The notes beneath the pieces are model-generated. The model was not told the origin of the DNA, did not search any database, and saw only the letters and a program-made list of their open reading frames with translations. A stretch of DNA of 64,000 nt, from assembly GCA_002363955.1 (NCBI GenBank), contig DEXE01000008.1:62001-126000 (forward strand). Direction: 5' to 3'. Positions 25,240 to 35,313 of this stretch are shown here, one piece after another. A program made the position numbers and the translations under genes. Numbering within the stretch: the first letter of the stretch is position 1; each line of letters opens with the position of its first letter. This DNA is from Methylophaga sp. UBA3192 (GTDB lineage: Bacteria > Pseudomonadota > Gammaproteobacteria > Nitrosococcales > Methylophagaceae).

Positions 25240-26697
25240 ATGGCAGACAAACAAAAACTCACCACAATCGGTGGTGCACCGGTTGTAGATAATCAGAACA
25301 GTATGACGGCAGGTCCTCGTGGTCCGTTGCTTATGCAGGATGTCTGGTTTCTGGAAAAAATGGCTCACTTTGATCGTGAAGTTATTCCAGAACGACGAAT
25401 GCATGCCAAAGGTTCTGGAGCTTTTGGTACATTCACTGTTACTAACGATATTTCACACTATACCCGCGCTAAGATTTTCTCCGCAGTTGGAAAGAAAACC
25501 GAGCTATTTGCCCGTTTTTCAACCGTTGCCGGCGAGAGAGGAGCGGCGGATGCCGAACGTGATATCCGTGGTTTTGCCGTCAAGTTCTATACCGAAGAAG
25601 GTAACTGGGATATGGTCGGCAATAATACTCCGGTATTCTTTCTACGAGATCCATTGAAGTTTCCGGATCTGAATCATGCTGTTAAACGTGATCCCAGGAC
25701 CAACATGCGTAGTGCCCAGAATAATTGGGATTTCTGGACTTTGCTTCCAGAAGCATTACATCAGGTCACGATTGTGATGAGTGATCGCGGCTTACCGAAA
25801 AGCTATCGACATATGCACGGCTTTGGCAGTCATACCTATAGTTTTATTAATGCCAATAACGAACGTTTCTGGGTGAAATTTCATTTTAAATGTTTGCAAG
25901 GAATTGAGAACCTGACCGACGAAGAAGCCGCAAAAGTAGTCGGTGACGATCGTGAAAGTCATCAGAAGGATCTGTTTGAAGCGATTGAGCGTACAGACTA
26001 TCCACGCTGGGAACTGAAAGTCCAGGTTATGCCGGAGAAAGATGCGGATACTTACCATATCCATCCTTTTGATTTAACCAAGGTCTGGCCACATAAAGAC
26101 TATCCATTGATTGATGTTGGTGTGATGGAGCTTAATCGTAACCCGGAAAACTATCATGCAGATGTTGAGCAATCAGCATTTAGCCCAGCAAATGTGGTGC
26201 CGGGAATCAGCTTTTCACCCGATAAAATGCTTCATGGACGGTTGTTTTCCTATGGTGATGCCCATAGATACAGATTAGGGGTGAATCATCATCAGATTCC
26301 GGTGAATGCTGCACGTTGTCCGGTAAACAGTTTTCATCGTGATGGCGCAATGCGTGTGGATGGAAACTATGGTGCAACCAAAGGTTACGAGCCTAACAGC
26401 TATGGTGACTGGCAGGAGCAACCGGATTTCAGTGAGCCGCCTTTAGCCATTAACGGTGCGGCAGATCACTGGAACTTTAGAGAAGATGATGATGACTACT
26501 ATTCACAGCCCGGTAATCTGTTCCGTTTGATGACACCTGAAAAGCAGCAAGTATTGTTTGAGAATACGGCTCGGGCAATTGATGGGGCAGATATGGAAGT
26601 AAAAAAACGTCATATTCGCAATTGTCTGAAAGCTGATCCCGCTTATGGTAAGGGTGTTGCTGATGCCATCGGTATTTCGCTGAATGATTTGAACTAA
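25240..26697 (+). CDS. katA: Monofunctional haem catalase (clade 3, small subunit)
   Basis: A 485-residue catalase that splits H2O2 to water and oxygen in the cytoplasm. It shows the catalytic His54 region (PERRMHAKGSGAFG), the Asn in DMVGNNTPVFF, and the haem-ligand tyrosine segment RLFSYGDAHRYRLG. The frame extends upstream to 25186, but AAGGAGG six bases before the ATG at 25240 and the family start MADKQKL fix the start. The length is standard for clade 3. A Dps gene follows after 64 bp without a terminator, so the two peroxide-defence genes are probably co-transcribed. Confidence 0.95.
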   Translation: MADKQKLTTIGGAPVVDNQNSMTAGPRGPLLMQDVWFLEKMAHFDREVIPERRMHAKGSGAFGTFTVTNDISHYTRAKIFSAVGKKTELFARFSTVAGERGAADAERDIRGFAVKFYTEEGNWDMVGNNTPVFFLRDPLKFPDLNHAVKRDPRTNMRSAQNNWDFWTLLPEALHQVTIVMSDRGLPKSYRHMHGFGSHTYSFINANNERFWVKFHFKCLQGIENLTDEEAAKVVGDDRESHQKDLFEAIERTDYPRWELKVQVMPEKDADTYHIHPFDLTKVWPHKDYPLIDVGVMELNRNPENYHADVEQSAFSPANVVPGISFSPDKMLHGRLFSYGDAHRYRLGVNHHQIPVNAARCPVNSFHRDGAMRVDGNYGATKGYEPNSYGDWQEQPDFSEPPLAINGAADHWNFREDDDDYYSQPGNLFRLMTPEKQQVLFENTARAIDGADMEVKKRHIRNCLKADPAYGKGVADAIGISLNDLN

Positions 26698-26761
26698 ACA
26701 CAGATGGATTATGGTCGCCGTGTTTTACGGCCGACGTCGAATTTTATCAGGAGGTAAATGT

Positions 26762-27232
26762 ATGAGTTCTATTGATATTGGAATTAATAAAAAAGACAGA
26801 GAAAAGGTAGCGGAAGGCCTGAAGAAGCTGCTTGCCGACACCTACACTTTGTACCTGCAGACCCACAACTTCCATTGGAACGTAACAGGGCCACGCTTTC
26901 GTGAACTGCATTTGATGTTTGAAGAGCATTACATTGAACTGGCAACCGCCGTTGATGATATTGCGGAACGAATCAGAACACTGGGGGTCTCAGCTCCTGG
27001 TACTTATAAAGCATTTGCTGAATTGAGTTCTATCAAAGAAAAAGACGGCGTGCCTGATGCGAAGGAAATGACAGAAATTCTGACGCATAACCACGAATTA
27101 GTGGTCAAAACCTGCCGTGAAGTCTTGAAACTGGCAGAAGCAGCAGATGATGAATCTTCATTGGCTCTGGTTTCAGACCGTATGCGAATTCATGAAAAGA
27201 CGGCCTGGATGTTACGAGCGATGTCTCAATAA
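26762..27232 (+). CDS. dps: Dps-family DNA-protection ferritin
   Basis: A 156-residue protein expected to form a 12-subunit shell that oxidises Fe(II) with H2O2 and shields DNA. The ferroxidase signature is present across the dimer interface: HNFHWNVTG (His38), FRELHLMFEEHY (His50, Glu54) and AVDDIAERI (Asp65). AGGAGG lies seven bases before the ATG at 26762; a longer frame from 26711 adds nothing conserved. It follows catalase in the same direction and ends in a strong terminator. Confidence 0.94.
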   Translation: MSSIDIGINKKDREKVAEGLKKLLADTYTLYLQTHNFHWNVTGPRFRELHLMFEEHYIELATAVDDIAERIRTLGVSAPGTYKAFAELSSIKEKDGVPDAKEMTEILTHNHELVVKTCREVLKLAEAADDESSLALVSDRMRIHEKTAWMLRAMSQ

Positions 27233-27256
27233 TAAGTACTTCTCTCTCCCTCTTTT

Positions 27257-27283
27257 AAGACCGCCTTATGGCGGTCTTTTTTT
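27257..27283 (+). terminator. Intrinsic terminator after dps
   Basis: AAGACCGCC, loop TTAT, GGCGGTCTT forms a perfect stem followed by a run of five further T. It ends the catalase-Dps transcript. Confidence 0.9.
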
Positions 27284-27306
27284 GTCTGACATTTTTGCTA
27301 TAAAAT

Positions 27307-28758
27307 TTACGGAATGCTTTTTGATGTCAGCACAATCATCTTGTCTATCTGCATATCCTCCATGCTATAAGCAATGCCACCTGTGCCATGGCCCGAATGT
27401 TTCAAGCCTGAAAATGGCATCCAGTCAACACGGAATGCCGTGTGTTCATTAATCATCACCGCAGACGCATCCAGCCGCTCTGCGACATACATTGCATTAT
27501 CAATATTCTGGCTGTAGACCGCAGCCTGGAAGGCAAAATCCAGACTATTGGCATCGGCGATAGCCTGATCAACTTCCTGATAAGGATAGATACAGACCAC
27601 AGGCCCGAAAATTTCATTTTTCGATACTTTGACATCTGCTGGTGGATCAAACAGTACGGTTGTGGCATAACAGTTATTATCCAGCGCTTCACCTCCCGAT
27701 AATAATTCTGCGCCTTGGTTAACCGCTTCCTGTACCCACTCGTGCACCCGGGACACCTCATTTTTACGAATGAGTGGACCAATTTCCGTTTGATCGGATA
27801 ACGGATCACCAATCTGCATCTTATTGCCTGCGGCCGCTAATTTTTCGGCTAAATCACGGGCAATAGAGTGATGAGCAAAAATACGTTGTACTGAGACACA
27901 TACCTGACCAGCATGATAGAAACTGCCTTTGGCCAGGCCAGGAATAGCCGCATCAAGGTCAGCTTTTTCATCGACAATCACCGGCGCAACGCCCCCATGC
28001 TCCAAGGCACAACGTGTTCCAGCCGCCAGTTTTGAACGTAAATACCAGCCCACTTTGGCACTGCCGATAAAACTCAAGAAGGCAACCCGGTTATCAGTGG
28101 CTAATTGTTCTGCCACCTGATGATTCTCTGTTAATAAAGCCTGACACCATTCTGCAGGCAAACCTGCCTGATGGAATATATCCACCAGACGGAAACAGGA
28201 TAGTGGTGTGTTTTCAGCTGGCTTGACGATAACCGGGCATCCTGCGGCAATTGCGGGCCCCACCTGATGGGCAATCAGGTTTAACGGATGGTTAAAGGCG
28301 CTGATGGCAACGACTACACCTATCGGTTCTTTATGCAACATGGTTAAACGATGCTGTGAAGCCGCATTTATGCCCATGGGAACAGGATGAGACGTCTGAT
28401 GGCGCAGTGTATCCATGCAATGTCGAATACTGTCGATACAGCGCACCATTTCAACTTTGGAGTCGATCAAGGGTTTGCCGCCTTCTTCAGCAGCACCTCT
28501 GGCCAGCGCATCTGCCTGCTGCTGCATTAATCCGAGGGATTTTTCCAGAATAGCCAGACGCTCAGGGACTGAAAGCCATTTGGTTCTGTCAGTGAATAAA
28601 TTATGTGCTGTTTGCAGAGCCGTTTCGACGGCATCGCTGTCTGCGACATCAGCCGTGGCAATAAGCTGATCATTATAGGGGTTGGTCACATCAATCTGTG
28701 CCCATTGCCTGGTTTTTACTCCGGGTAAGCTCAGGGCGAAATGAGGTGCGGTAGACAT
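27307..28758 (-). CDS. NAD(P)-dependent aldehyde dehydrogenase
   Basis: A 483-residue member of the ALDH superfamily, with the NAD-binding segment (VIVKPAENTPLS), the general base Glu253 (CALEHGGVAP) and catalytic Cys287 (GQVCVSVQRI). The usual ELGG is EHGG, a subgroup trait shared with some lactaldehyde, phosphonoacetaldehyde and non-phosphorylating glyceraldehyde-phosphate-like dehydrogenases, so the substrate cannot be named. Its start is nine bases after the stop of the ThDP-enzyme gene, so they form an operon. A two-step route in which the ThDP enzyme makes or handles an aldehyde and this enzyme oxidises it is plausible (inference). Confidence 0.9.
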   Translation of the reverse strand: MSTAPHFALSLPGVKTRQWAQIDVTNPYNDQLIATADVADSDAVETALQTAHNLFTDRTKWLSVPERLAILEKSLGLMQQQADALARGAAEEGGKPLIDSKVEMVRCIDSIRHCMDTLRHQTSHPVPMGINAASQHRLTMLHKEPIGVVVAISAFNHPLNLIAHQVGPAIAAGCPVIVKPAENTPLSCFRLVDIFHQAGLPAEWCQALLTENHQVAEQLATDNRVAFLSFIGSAKVGWYLRSKLAAGTRCALEHGGVAPVIVDEKADLDAAIPGLAKGSFYHAGQVCVSVQRIFAHHSIARDLAEKLAAAGNKMQIGDPLSDQTEIGPLIRKNEVSRVHEWVQEAVNQGAELLSGGEALDNNCYATTVLFDPPADVKVSKNEIFGPVVCIYPYQEVDQAIADANSLDFAFQAAVYSQNIDNAMYVAERLDASAVMINEHTAFRVDWMPFSGLKHSGHGTGGIAYSMEDMQIDKMIVLTSKSIP

Positions 28759-28767
28759 AAAGCTTCC

Positions 28768-30408
28768 TTATAAAATACAGATTTTTTGTTTCAAACCTTC
28801 ATTGAGAATTGAGTGATTGAGCGAATAATCGATGGCCACATCGATCAGGTGCACGCCGGGAGTGTTAATTGCTTCACGCAGCATCTTATCGAATTCAATA
28901 TAGCTGGAGGGCCGATGACCAATGGCGCCATAACTGTCAGCATATTTAACAAAGTCAGGATTATTAAAATTTAAACCAAAGTCTTTAAACCCCATGCCCT
29001 GTTGTTTCCACTTGATCATGCCATAGGCATTATCGTTCAGAATTATCACAACCAGATCCAGCTTAAGACGAACCGCAGTTTCCATTTCCTGTGAATTCAT
29101 CATAAAGCCGCCATCACCACAGACCGCAACGACTTTACGTTCCGGATGCAGTAATTTGGCTAGCATTGCTGTGGGTAATCCGGCGCCCATGGTGGCCAAT
29201 GCGTTATCAAGTAAAAGTGTATTGTTCTCATAACATTGATAATTACGGGCAAACCAGATTTTATAAAGCCCGTTATCCAGCGCCAGAATATCTTTCTCGC
29301 CAAGCGCCGCACGAATTGTAGTCACAGCGCTTTGTGGCAATATCGGAAAGCGATCATCATCGCTATACAAACCAAGACGTTGCTGGACTTCTTGTTTGAC
29401 GCGATAGAAATAAGAAAAATCCCAGTTAGACTGCGGTGACAAAGCATCTGATATACGGTTGATGGAAGTCGCGATGTCACCCACCACATCCAGTTGTGGA
29501 AAATAGACCGGATCGACTTCTGCAGGGAGAAAATTAATGTGAATCACCAGTGCACCACCGTCTTTCATGAAAAAAGGCGGTTTTTCCACTTCATCATGAC
29601 CGACATTGATAATCAAATCAGCCCGATCTATTGCACAGTGCAGATAATCTGATTCAGATAATGCTGCTGTACCAAGATAACTGTCATGACGTTCGTCAAT
29701 AACACCTTTACCCAGTTGTGTATTAAAAAACGGAATACCGGTTTTTTCGACAAAACGAGTCAGGGCTTTGCTTGCCCGTTTGCGATTTGCCCCGGCACCA
29801 ATCAGTAACAATGGCATATTGGCTTTACGGATCATCTCCAATGCATCTTTAATCGCGGTGTTATCGGCATCAGGGCGACGAATATTTTCCAGTGCATAAA
29901 TACGGTCCTGCACTTCTTCTGCAGCGATATCTTCTGGTAGTTCTATATGCACCGCACCAGGTCTTTCCTGTACTGCAATACGGCAGGCTTCACGAACCAC
30001 AGCACCAATTGTGTTGCCATGCACCACCTGTTTGGTGAACTTGGTAATGGGTCGCATCATATTGACGATATCAACAATCTGAAATAATGCCTGTTTACTG
30101 GCCTTAATCGGTTTTTGTCCGGTGATGATCAGCATAGGCATACCACCTAACTGAGCATAGGCGGCGGGGGTAATCAGATTTGTCGCCCCTGGTCCCAGGG
30201 TCGATAAACAAACACCGGGCTTACCCGTCAACCTGCCATAGTTGGCAGCCATGAATCCTGCACCCTGTTCATGTCGGGTAATGATCAGTTTTATTGAAGA
30301 ATGTTGCAGTGAATCAAGGAAATCGAGGTTTTCTTCACCGGGGATACCGAAAATGTATTCTACCCCTTCGTTTTCTAATGCTTTAACCATCAGATCAGAT
30401 GTTTTCAT
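28768..30408 (-). CDS. Acetolactate-synthase-like ThDP-dependent enzyme (large subunit)
   Basis: A 546-residue thiamine-diphosphate enzyme with the three-domain plan of acetolactate synthase. The N-terminal PYR domain has the catalytic Glu47 (TRHEQGAGFMA), a central domain follows, and the PP domain carries GDGGFMMNSQE...LNDNAYG for Mg-ThDP. It lacks a neighbouring small regulatory subunit (ilvN/ilvH), and its partner is an aldehyde dehydrogenase, so a role outside branched-chain amino-acid synthesis is likely. The start at 30408 is chosen because AGAGGA precedes MKTSDLM; the longer frame to 30438 is unconserved. Confidence 0.88.
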   Translation of the reverse strand: MKTSDLMVKALENEGVEYIFGIPGEENLDFLDSLQHSSIKLIITRHEQGAGFMAANYGRLTGKPGVCLSTLGPGATNLITPAAYAQLGGMPMLIITGQKPIKASKQALFQIVDIVNMMRPITKFTKQVVHGNTIGAVVREACRIAVQERPGAVHIELPEDIAAEEVQDRIYALENIRRPDADNTAIKDALEMIRKANMPLLLIGAGANRKRASKALTRFVEKTGIPFFNTQLGKGVIDERHDSYLGTAALSESDYLHCAIDRADLIINVGHDEVEKPPFFMKDGGALVIHINFLPAEVDPVYFPQLDVVGDIATSINRISDALSPQSNWDFSYFYRVKQEVQQRLGLYSDDDRFPILPQSAVTTIRAALGEKDILALDNGLYKIWFARNYQCYENNTLLLDNALATMGAGLPTAMLAKLLHPERKVVAVCGDGGFMMNSQEMETAVRLKLDLVVIILNDNAYGMIKWKQQGMGFKDFGLNFNNPDFVKYADSYGAIGHRPSSYIEFDKMLREAINTPGVHLIDVAIDYSLNHSILNEGLKQKICIL

Positions 30409-30541
30409 GGAGGTCCTCTGAGTTGGCGTAAAAATCATCGCGCCTTTGCAAGAGCTTGTTATCTTTCAGCTTGCAACAGAGTTGGAGATGAAAGACAGAC
30501 AAGCCTAGTTTGTACCATAAATAATCGGGGCATCACAGCCC

Positions 30542-31423
30542 TTATTGAGTGAGGACAGCTATTTCCACCCTTCGGTTGCGTGCTCGACCGGAATCAGTGT
30601 CATTTTCTGTAATTGGACGTGTGTCAGCATAACCTTCAACACGGAATCGGTCAGCTTGATATTCGGGATAACGCAATAATTCATGTACGACGGAAGTTGC
30701 TCTGGAGCCAGATAATTCCCAGTTGGATCGGTACTGTTGTGTACTCAATGGACGATTATCAGTATGGCCGGAAACGACTAAAGGATCGTCAATATGGGAT
30801 AATGCCTCGGCAATAGCCTTTAATACGGGCATAAAAGCGGGCTTTATGGTGGCCAGACCGGATGGAAAAGAGGCTTGTTCATCAATCGTAATGACCACTC
30901 GGTCTTCACGCGTTTCAACCTGTAGAATACCTTCATCAAGCTGCTCACGAAGCGCTTGCTTAATCTGCATGAGTTGACGCTGTTGTTTAGCGTGTAAATA
31001 TAAATTCAGATCGTTGGTGTCGATAATGGGGTTATTGGGATCAGCCGTTTGCCTGACTTCCTCAATGACAGTGACATCAGAAGGATTGGGTGAAAAAGTC
31101 TGCTTGATTATCGACGTACCCATGGGGACAGGTTCAGGAATCTCTGGAGGCTCAACACCAAAAGCGTTATGCATTGATTGCGTTATCATTTTTAGACGAA
31201 TAACATCAAGCTCTGACATCGATAATAACAACACAAAGAAACACAACAGCAAAGTCATCAAGTCTGCAAAGATCGCAATATAAGCTGGAAGCGCTTTACG
31301 TTTTAACATTCGAATTGAAGAACCCGGATTCAAATTTTGGTTTATCAATGCTCCGTCTCCCAGTTCATTAACAATTTCTGAATGAATAGGCGGAAATGAG
31401 CCAGTGTTTATACGGGGTTTCAT
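30542..31423 (-). CDS. MotB/OmpA-family protein without a MotA neighbour
   Basis: About 293 residues. A cytoplasmic N-terminus of about 48 residues is followed by a single membrane helix with the MotB-type ion-channel aspartate (FADLMTLLLCFFVLLLSMSE), a plug/linker, and a C-terminal OmpA peptidoglycan-binding domain (SGHTDNRPLS, NWELSGSRA, GRARNRRVEI). It would act as a stator anchor or a similar ion-driven motor subunit. MotA is normally encoded directly upstream of motB; here the upstream gene is divergent and unrelated. The frame begins at a TTG (31450), but the ATG at 31423 is a more likely start. Confidence 0.82.
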   Translation of the reverse strand: MKPRINTGSFPPIHSEIVNELGDGALINQNLNPGSSIRMLKRKALPAYIAIFADLMTLLLCFFVLLLSMSELDVIRLKMITQSMHNAFGVEPPEIPEPVPMGTSIIKQTFSPNPSDVTVIEEVRQTADPNNPIIDTNDLNLYLHAKQQRQLMQIKQALREQLDEGILQVETREDRVVITIDEQASFPSGLATIKPAFMPVLKAIAEALSHIDDPLVVSGHTDNRPLSTQQYRSNWELSGSRATSVVHELLRYPEYQADRFRVEGYADTRPITENDTDSGRARNRRVEIAVLTQ

Positions 31424-31621
31424 TGTTACCGTAACTCTCTGATAAATCAAGATTTGAGGAACTAAAGCTGTTTAATGCTAGCCTGAAGAAGATGCTGATG
31501 GATGTGACAGGTAACACAGTGTTAAACAATTTGTTCTTATAGCCTGTAAATACTGTAATAATTTCGATCCGACCAACCAACTTCAATCTGTTGCTGTGCA
31601 CTGGTCATCCATGGATTTTAA

Positions 31622-34585
31622 ATGCGACATTTAATAGCGACTAAACTGGTTTTTAATAGCATGATCGCCATCATCGCTCTGCTCATCTTTTCAGCAGCGA
31701 TTTATATTGACTATGTTATTCAGGATAGATACAGCAATGCTTTACAGGCAAAGACCCAGCAGAAGCTAAGTCAATATCACAATAATCTGGTGACAAACTT
31801 ACAAAACCACATTCAAATTATCCGGGGGCTGCCGGGTTTATTTGCCGTTAATCCGGAGTTGACTCAGGAACAGTTCGAAGTCGCCATGAGCCATCTGATT
31901 GGCGAACATACTCAGTTACGCAATATCGCTGCCGCTCCGGATATGGTGATTCGCTACATGTATCCAGTGGCAGGAAATGAACAGGCTATAGGACTGGATT
32001 ACCGTCAGGAACCTACCCAAGCTGCGGCAGCCGAACGCGCCAGGGTGAGCCGGAATTTAGTGCTTGCGGGTCCGCTTGAACTTAAACAAGGCGGCACAGG
32101 ATTGATCACCCGGATACCCGTGTATCTGCTTGATGATCAACAGCAAGAATATTTTTGGGGCATTATTTCGGCCGTTATTGACGTTGATGCTTTTTTTGAA
32201 GCGTCTGGATTAAATGCGGCAGATTTACCGATTGAGATGGCCATTCGGGGTAAAGATGGGTTGGGTGAGCAAGGTGAGGTGTTTTTCGGTGAAGAAGCTT
32301 TATTTGATAATGCAAGGTTAACGATGCCACTTGCCTTGCCAGAGGGGCACTGGGTCTTGGTCGGACAGCCAAAGGGAGGTTGGAAAGGTGGCCTGGGTGA
32401 CGTGAAGCAATCCCGAATCCTGCTATTTTGTATTGCCATAGCTATTTTCGCGTTATTGACAGCCTTTGTGCGATTTATGTTTTCAGCATCAATGGCAAAT
32501 CTAAAATTCAGACAGGTAATTGAATCTTCACCCATCCCCTACATTTTGGTGGGAAAAGAGCGGAAAGTCAGTTTTATCAACCCGGCGTTTACTGAGCTTT
32601 ATGGCTATACGCTGGATGATTTACCCACGCTGGCTTTGTGGTGGGAGAAAACGAATGTCAGTAAGGACTATTTAAAAACGGTAAATGAATGGTGGTCTGC
32701 CAATCCAGAGCATAAGTTGTTACCCGATTCCTCATTGGAAGTGAGCATTTACTGCCTGGATGGCAGTGAGCGTGTTGCATTGCTTTCAGTTTCACCATTA
32801 CATGATGCGGTAAATAATGAATTACTGCTTGTTTTCTACGATATAACCACACGTAAACAGGCTGAGCAGAAAATTCATTTTTCAGAGCAGATTTTCAGGC
32901 AGGCACATGAAGGAATTGTGGTCACCGATACAAAAAGTCGGATTTTAGAAGTGAATCCGGCCTTTACCGAAATAACCGGTTATACCATGCAAGAGGCGTT
33001 GCAAGGCACCCCGGCAATGTTGAAATCAGGTAAACATAACGATGATTTTTTTCAGCAAATGTGGCACAGCCTGGAAAATCAGGGGTACTGGCAGGGAGAA
33101 GTCTGGAATCGCCATAAAGAAGGACATTTGTATGCGCTGCTTCTGACCATTACAGCGATGACCAATCCTCAGGGGGATAAACAATTTTATGTAGGTTTGT
33201 TTTCGGATATTACCCAATCTAAAACCCAGCAGGAAAAGCTGGAATTAATGGCACATTATGATGTGCTCACGCATTTACCCAATCGGGTATTGTTTGCTGA
33301 CAGGTACAGTCAGGCTGTGGCCCATAGTCAGCGCTTAGGCACATGGGTTGGGGTTTGTTTTCTGGATTTGGATGATTTCAAGCCGGTGAATGATACTCAC
33401 GGCCATAACATTGGTGATTTATTACTGATTGACGTGGCAGACCGATTGCGGGCAAGTGTCAGGGAAGAAGACACCATTTCCCGCTTTGGTGGGGACGAGT
33501 TTGCTATTTTGTTCAGAGATATCAGTTCCTACGAGCAATGTGAGCAATTACTGACCAGATTACATCAGACGTTGGCTGAGCCGTATTGGATAGATAATCA
33601 ACGCATCGTTATCAGTGCCTCCAGCGGCATTGCTTTATATCCTATGGATAATGTTGATTTAGACACACTGTTGCGTCATGCAGATCAGGCAATGTATCAG
33701 GCTAAAATCACCGGACGCAATACATTCAGACTGTTTAACCCTGAATTAAATCAACAGGTTATGCAGAAGCATCATGTTGTTCATCGTTTACGTGAAGCCC
33801 TGTTAAATAATGAGTTTGTATTACATTATCAACCGGAAATAAATATGAAAACCGGCGAAATCATCGCGGTTGAAGCATTGATTCGCTGGCAGCATCCTGA
33901 AAGTGGTTTGCTTTACCCTAACGAGTTTCTGTCTGTCGTGGAAGGCAGTGATCTGGAATTTGATTTGGGTCTGTGGGTCGTTGAGTCGGCGCTGAGTCAG
34001 TTGCAGCAATGGCAGCAGGCGGGATTAAATCTTGTGGTGAGTGTCAATATTGCAGCCAACCATCTGCATGCGATAAATTTTATTCAATCCTTACAGCAGA
34101 TCTTAAGTCGTTATCCGGATATCAAGCCCTCGTCTTTGCAACTGGAAATTCTGGAAAGCAGTACATTGGGAGATGTGCATACGCTGAGCCGTATTATCGA
34201 TGAATGCCGGCATCAGGTGGGGGTACAGATAGCATTGGATGATTTTGGTACCGGTTATTCTTCGTTGACCCATCTGCGGCATCTGGCAGCAAACTCGGTC
34301 AAAATTGACCAGAGTTTTGTTCGTGATATGTTAGAGGATCCCAGTGATTACAATATTGTCGATGGTGTGATCAGTCTGGCTAAAGCCTTTAATCGCCAGG
34401 TTATCGCGGAAGGGGTGGAAACCATTGAACATGGACTGATGTTGCTGTCTATGGGCTGTGAGTTGGCACAAGGCTATCAGATAGCCCGCCCCATGCCGGC
34501 CGAAGATATTTTAGTATGGTGCCAGGAGTTTCAATTGGAGCCAGTCTGGCAAAAACAGGTATCAAAAACTGACCCTTTTCCCTGA
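31622..34585 (+). CDS. CHASE-PAS-PAS-GGDEF-EAL cyclic-di-GMP protein
   Basis: A 987-residue membrane protein. It has a membrane helix at about 11-30, a periplasmic CHASE sensor (about 60-230, with IRYMYPVAGNEQAIGLDY), a second helix at about 263-283, two PAS domains (about 295-410 and 420-535), a GGDEF domain (RFGGDEF near 623) and a C-terminal EAL domain (EALIRW near 750, DDFGTGYSS). Both catalytic motifs are intact, so either activity is possible; in such tandem proteins the phosphodiesterase often dominates. It has no clear Shine-Dalgarno and appears monocistronic. CHASE ligands are typically small organic molecules. Confidence 0.92.
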   Translation: MRHLIATKLVFNSMIAIIALLIFSAAIYIDYVIQDRYSNALQAKTQQKLSQYHNNLVTNLQNHIQIIRGLPGLFAVNPELTQEQFEVAMSHLIGEHTQLRNIAAAPDMVIRYMYPVAGNEQAIGLDYRQEPTQAAAAERARVSRNLVLAGPLELKQGGTGLITRIPVYLLDDQQQEYFWGIISAVIDVDAFFEASGLNAADLPIEMAIRGKDGLGEQGEVFFGEEALFDNARLTMPLALPEGHWVLVGQPKGGWKGGLGDVKQSRILLFCIAIAIFALLTAFVRFMFSASMANLKFRQVIESSPIPYILVGKERKVSFINPAFTELYGYTLDDLPTLALWWEKTNVSKDYLKTVNEWWSANPEHKLLPDSSLEVSIYCLDGSERVALLSVSPLHDAVNNELLLVFYDITTRKQAEQKIHFSEQIFRQAHEGIVVTDTKSRILEVNPAFTEITGYTMQEALQGTPAMLKSGKHNDDFFQQMWHSLENQGYWQGEVWNRHKEGHLYALLLTITAMTNPQGDKQFYVGLFSDITQSKTQQEKLELMAHYDVLTHLPNRVLFADRYSQAVAHSQRLGTWVGVCFLDLDDFKPVNDTHGHNIGDLLLIDVADRLRASVREEDTISRFGGDEFAILFRDISSYEQCEQLLTRLHQTLAEPYWIDNQRIVISASSGIALYPMDNVDLDTLLRHADQAMYQAKITGRNTFRLFNPELNQQVMQKHHVVHRLREALLNNEFVLHYQPEINMKTGEIIAVEALIRWQHPESGLLYPNEFLSVVEGSDLEFDLGLWVVESALSQLQQWQQAGLNLVVSVNIAANHLHAINFIQSLQQILSRYPDIKPSSLQLEILESSTLGDVHTLSRIIDECRHQVGVQIALDDFGTGYSSLTHLRHLAANSVKIDQSFVRDMLEDPSDYNIVDGVISLAKAFNRQVIAEGVETIEHGLMLLSMGCELAQGYQIARPMPAEDILVWCQEFQLEPVWQKQVSKTDPFP

Positions 34586-34647
34586 TGAGATGCTGATCAG
34601 CCACCCAAAAATAACCTCATAACATTACTTTGAATCTGGAGCTTTCC

Positions 34648-35136
34648 ATGTTTCGTTATCCTGTCAGCGGCCTTTTCGCTATTTTGATTCTGGTGACATT
34701 TGTTTATGGCTGTGCTTCACGATCCCAGAGCAATTATTTTCGTGATGAAGTGGGGGAAGTCATGGCCGTTGAAGATGTCTGGATTGTCTCATCCCGTATG
34801 GTCAAAATTGAAGGGCTCGGAGAAAACCGACCCGGCTGGGGAGCGGCGGTCGGAGCAACTGTGGCCGGTTCAACTGCATACGGTATTACCCAGGCGGATA
34901 ACCCTGCCGGCGTGGCGATTACCATCATTGCACTGGTCGGTGGTGCATTGGCGGGTCAGTTTATTGATGAGAAGATAAAATCCCAGCTGGGCGTGGAGTA
35001 TATTCTGGATAAACCCAGTGGTGCCAAGTTTGCCGTGGTCCAGGCGGTAAAAAGTACTGATGAAATGTTACCTGCGAATACCCCCGCTTTATTGATGCGT
35101 GGTAAAAACGGCTACTATCGAATTATTCCCCAATAG
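34648..35136 (+). CDS. Glycine-zipper outer-membrane lipoprotein (SlyB/17-kDa-antigen-like)
   Basis: A 162-residue lipoprotein. It has a signal peptide with a lipobox ending VYGC (Cys22), an extended N-terminal region (EVGEVMAVEDVWIVS), then a Gly/Ala-rich zipper (GWGAAVGATVAGSTAYGI, LVGGALAGQFIDE), and a beta-rich C-terminus. SlyB-type proteins stabilise the outer membrane; the match rests on layout rather than long identity. I start at the ATG at 34648 (CTGGAG just upstream), not the TTG at 34630. The following 177 bp up to the PLD gene are AT-rich and show no other feature. Confidence 0.8.
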   Translation: MFRYPVSGLFAILILVTFVYGCASRSQSNYFRDEVGEVMAVEDVWIVSSRMVKIEGLGENRPGWGAAVGATVAGSTAYGITQADNPAGVAITIIALVGGALAGQFIDEKIKSQLGVEYILDKPSGAKFAVVQAVKSTDEMLPANTPALLMRGKNGYYRIIPQ

Positions 35137-35313
35137 CCATCTCAAAATTTAAATTAATTATTCCACTTGTCAGTTATTTCAAAAACTTTTAATCAGGCTC
35201 ATCCGCCTTCATAAATATGAATTATTGAGATTAACCTGGGTCAATTTCTCTGGAATGTTGCTGTGATAGTCTTTGTTCGAACTTAATCTTCGGCTGGGAG
35301 TGCGCCCCAATTT

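Noticed and set aside
32137..32535. 132-codon minus-strand ORF
   Set aside because: It is antisense to the CHASE-containing c-di-GMP protein, which is continuous and well supported.
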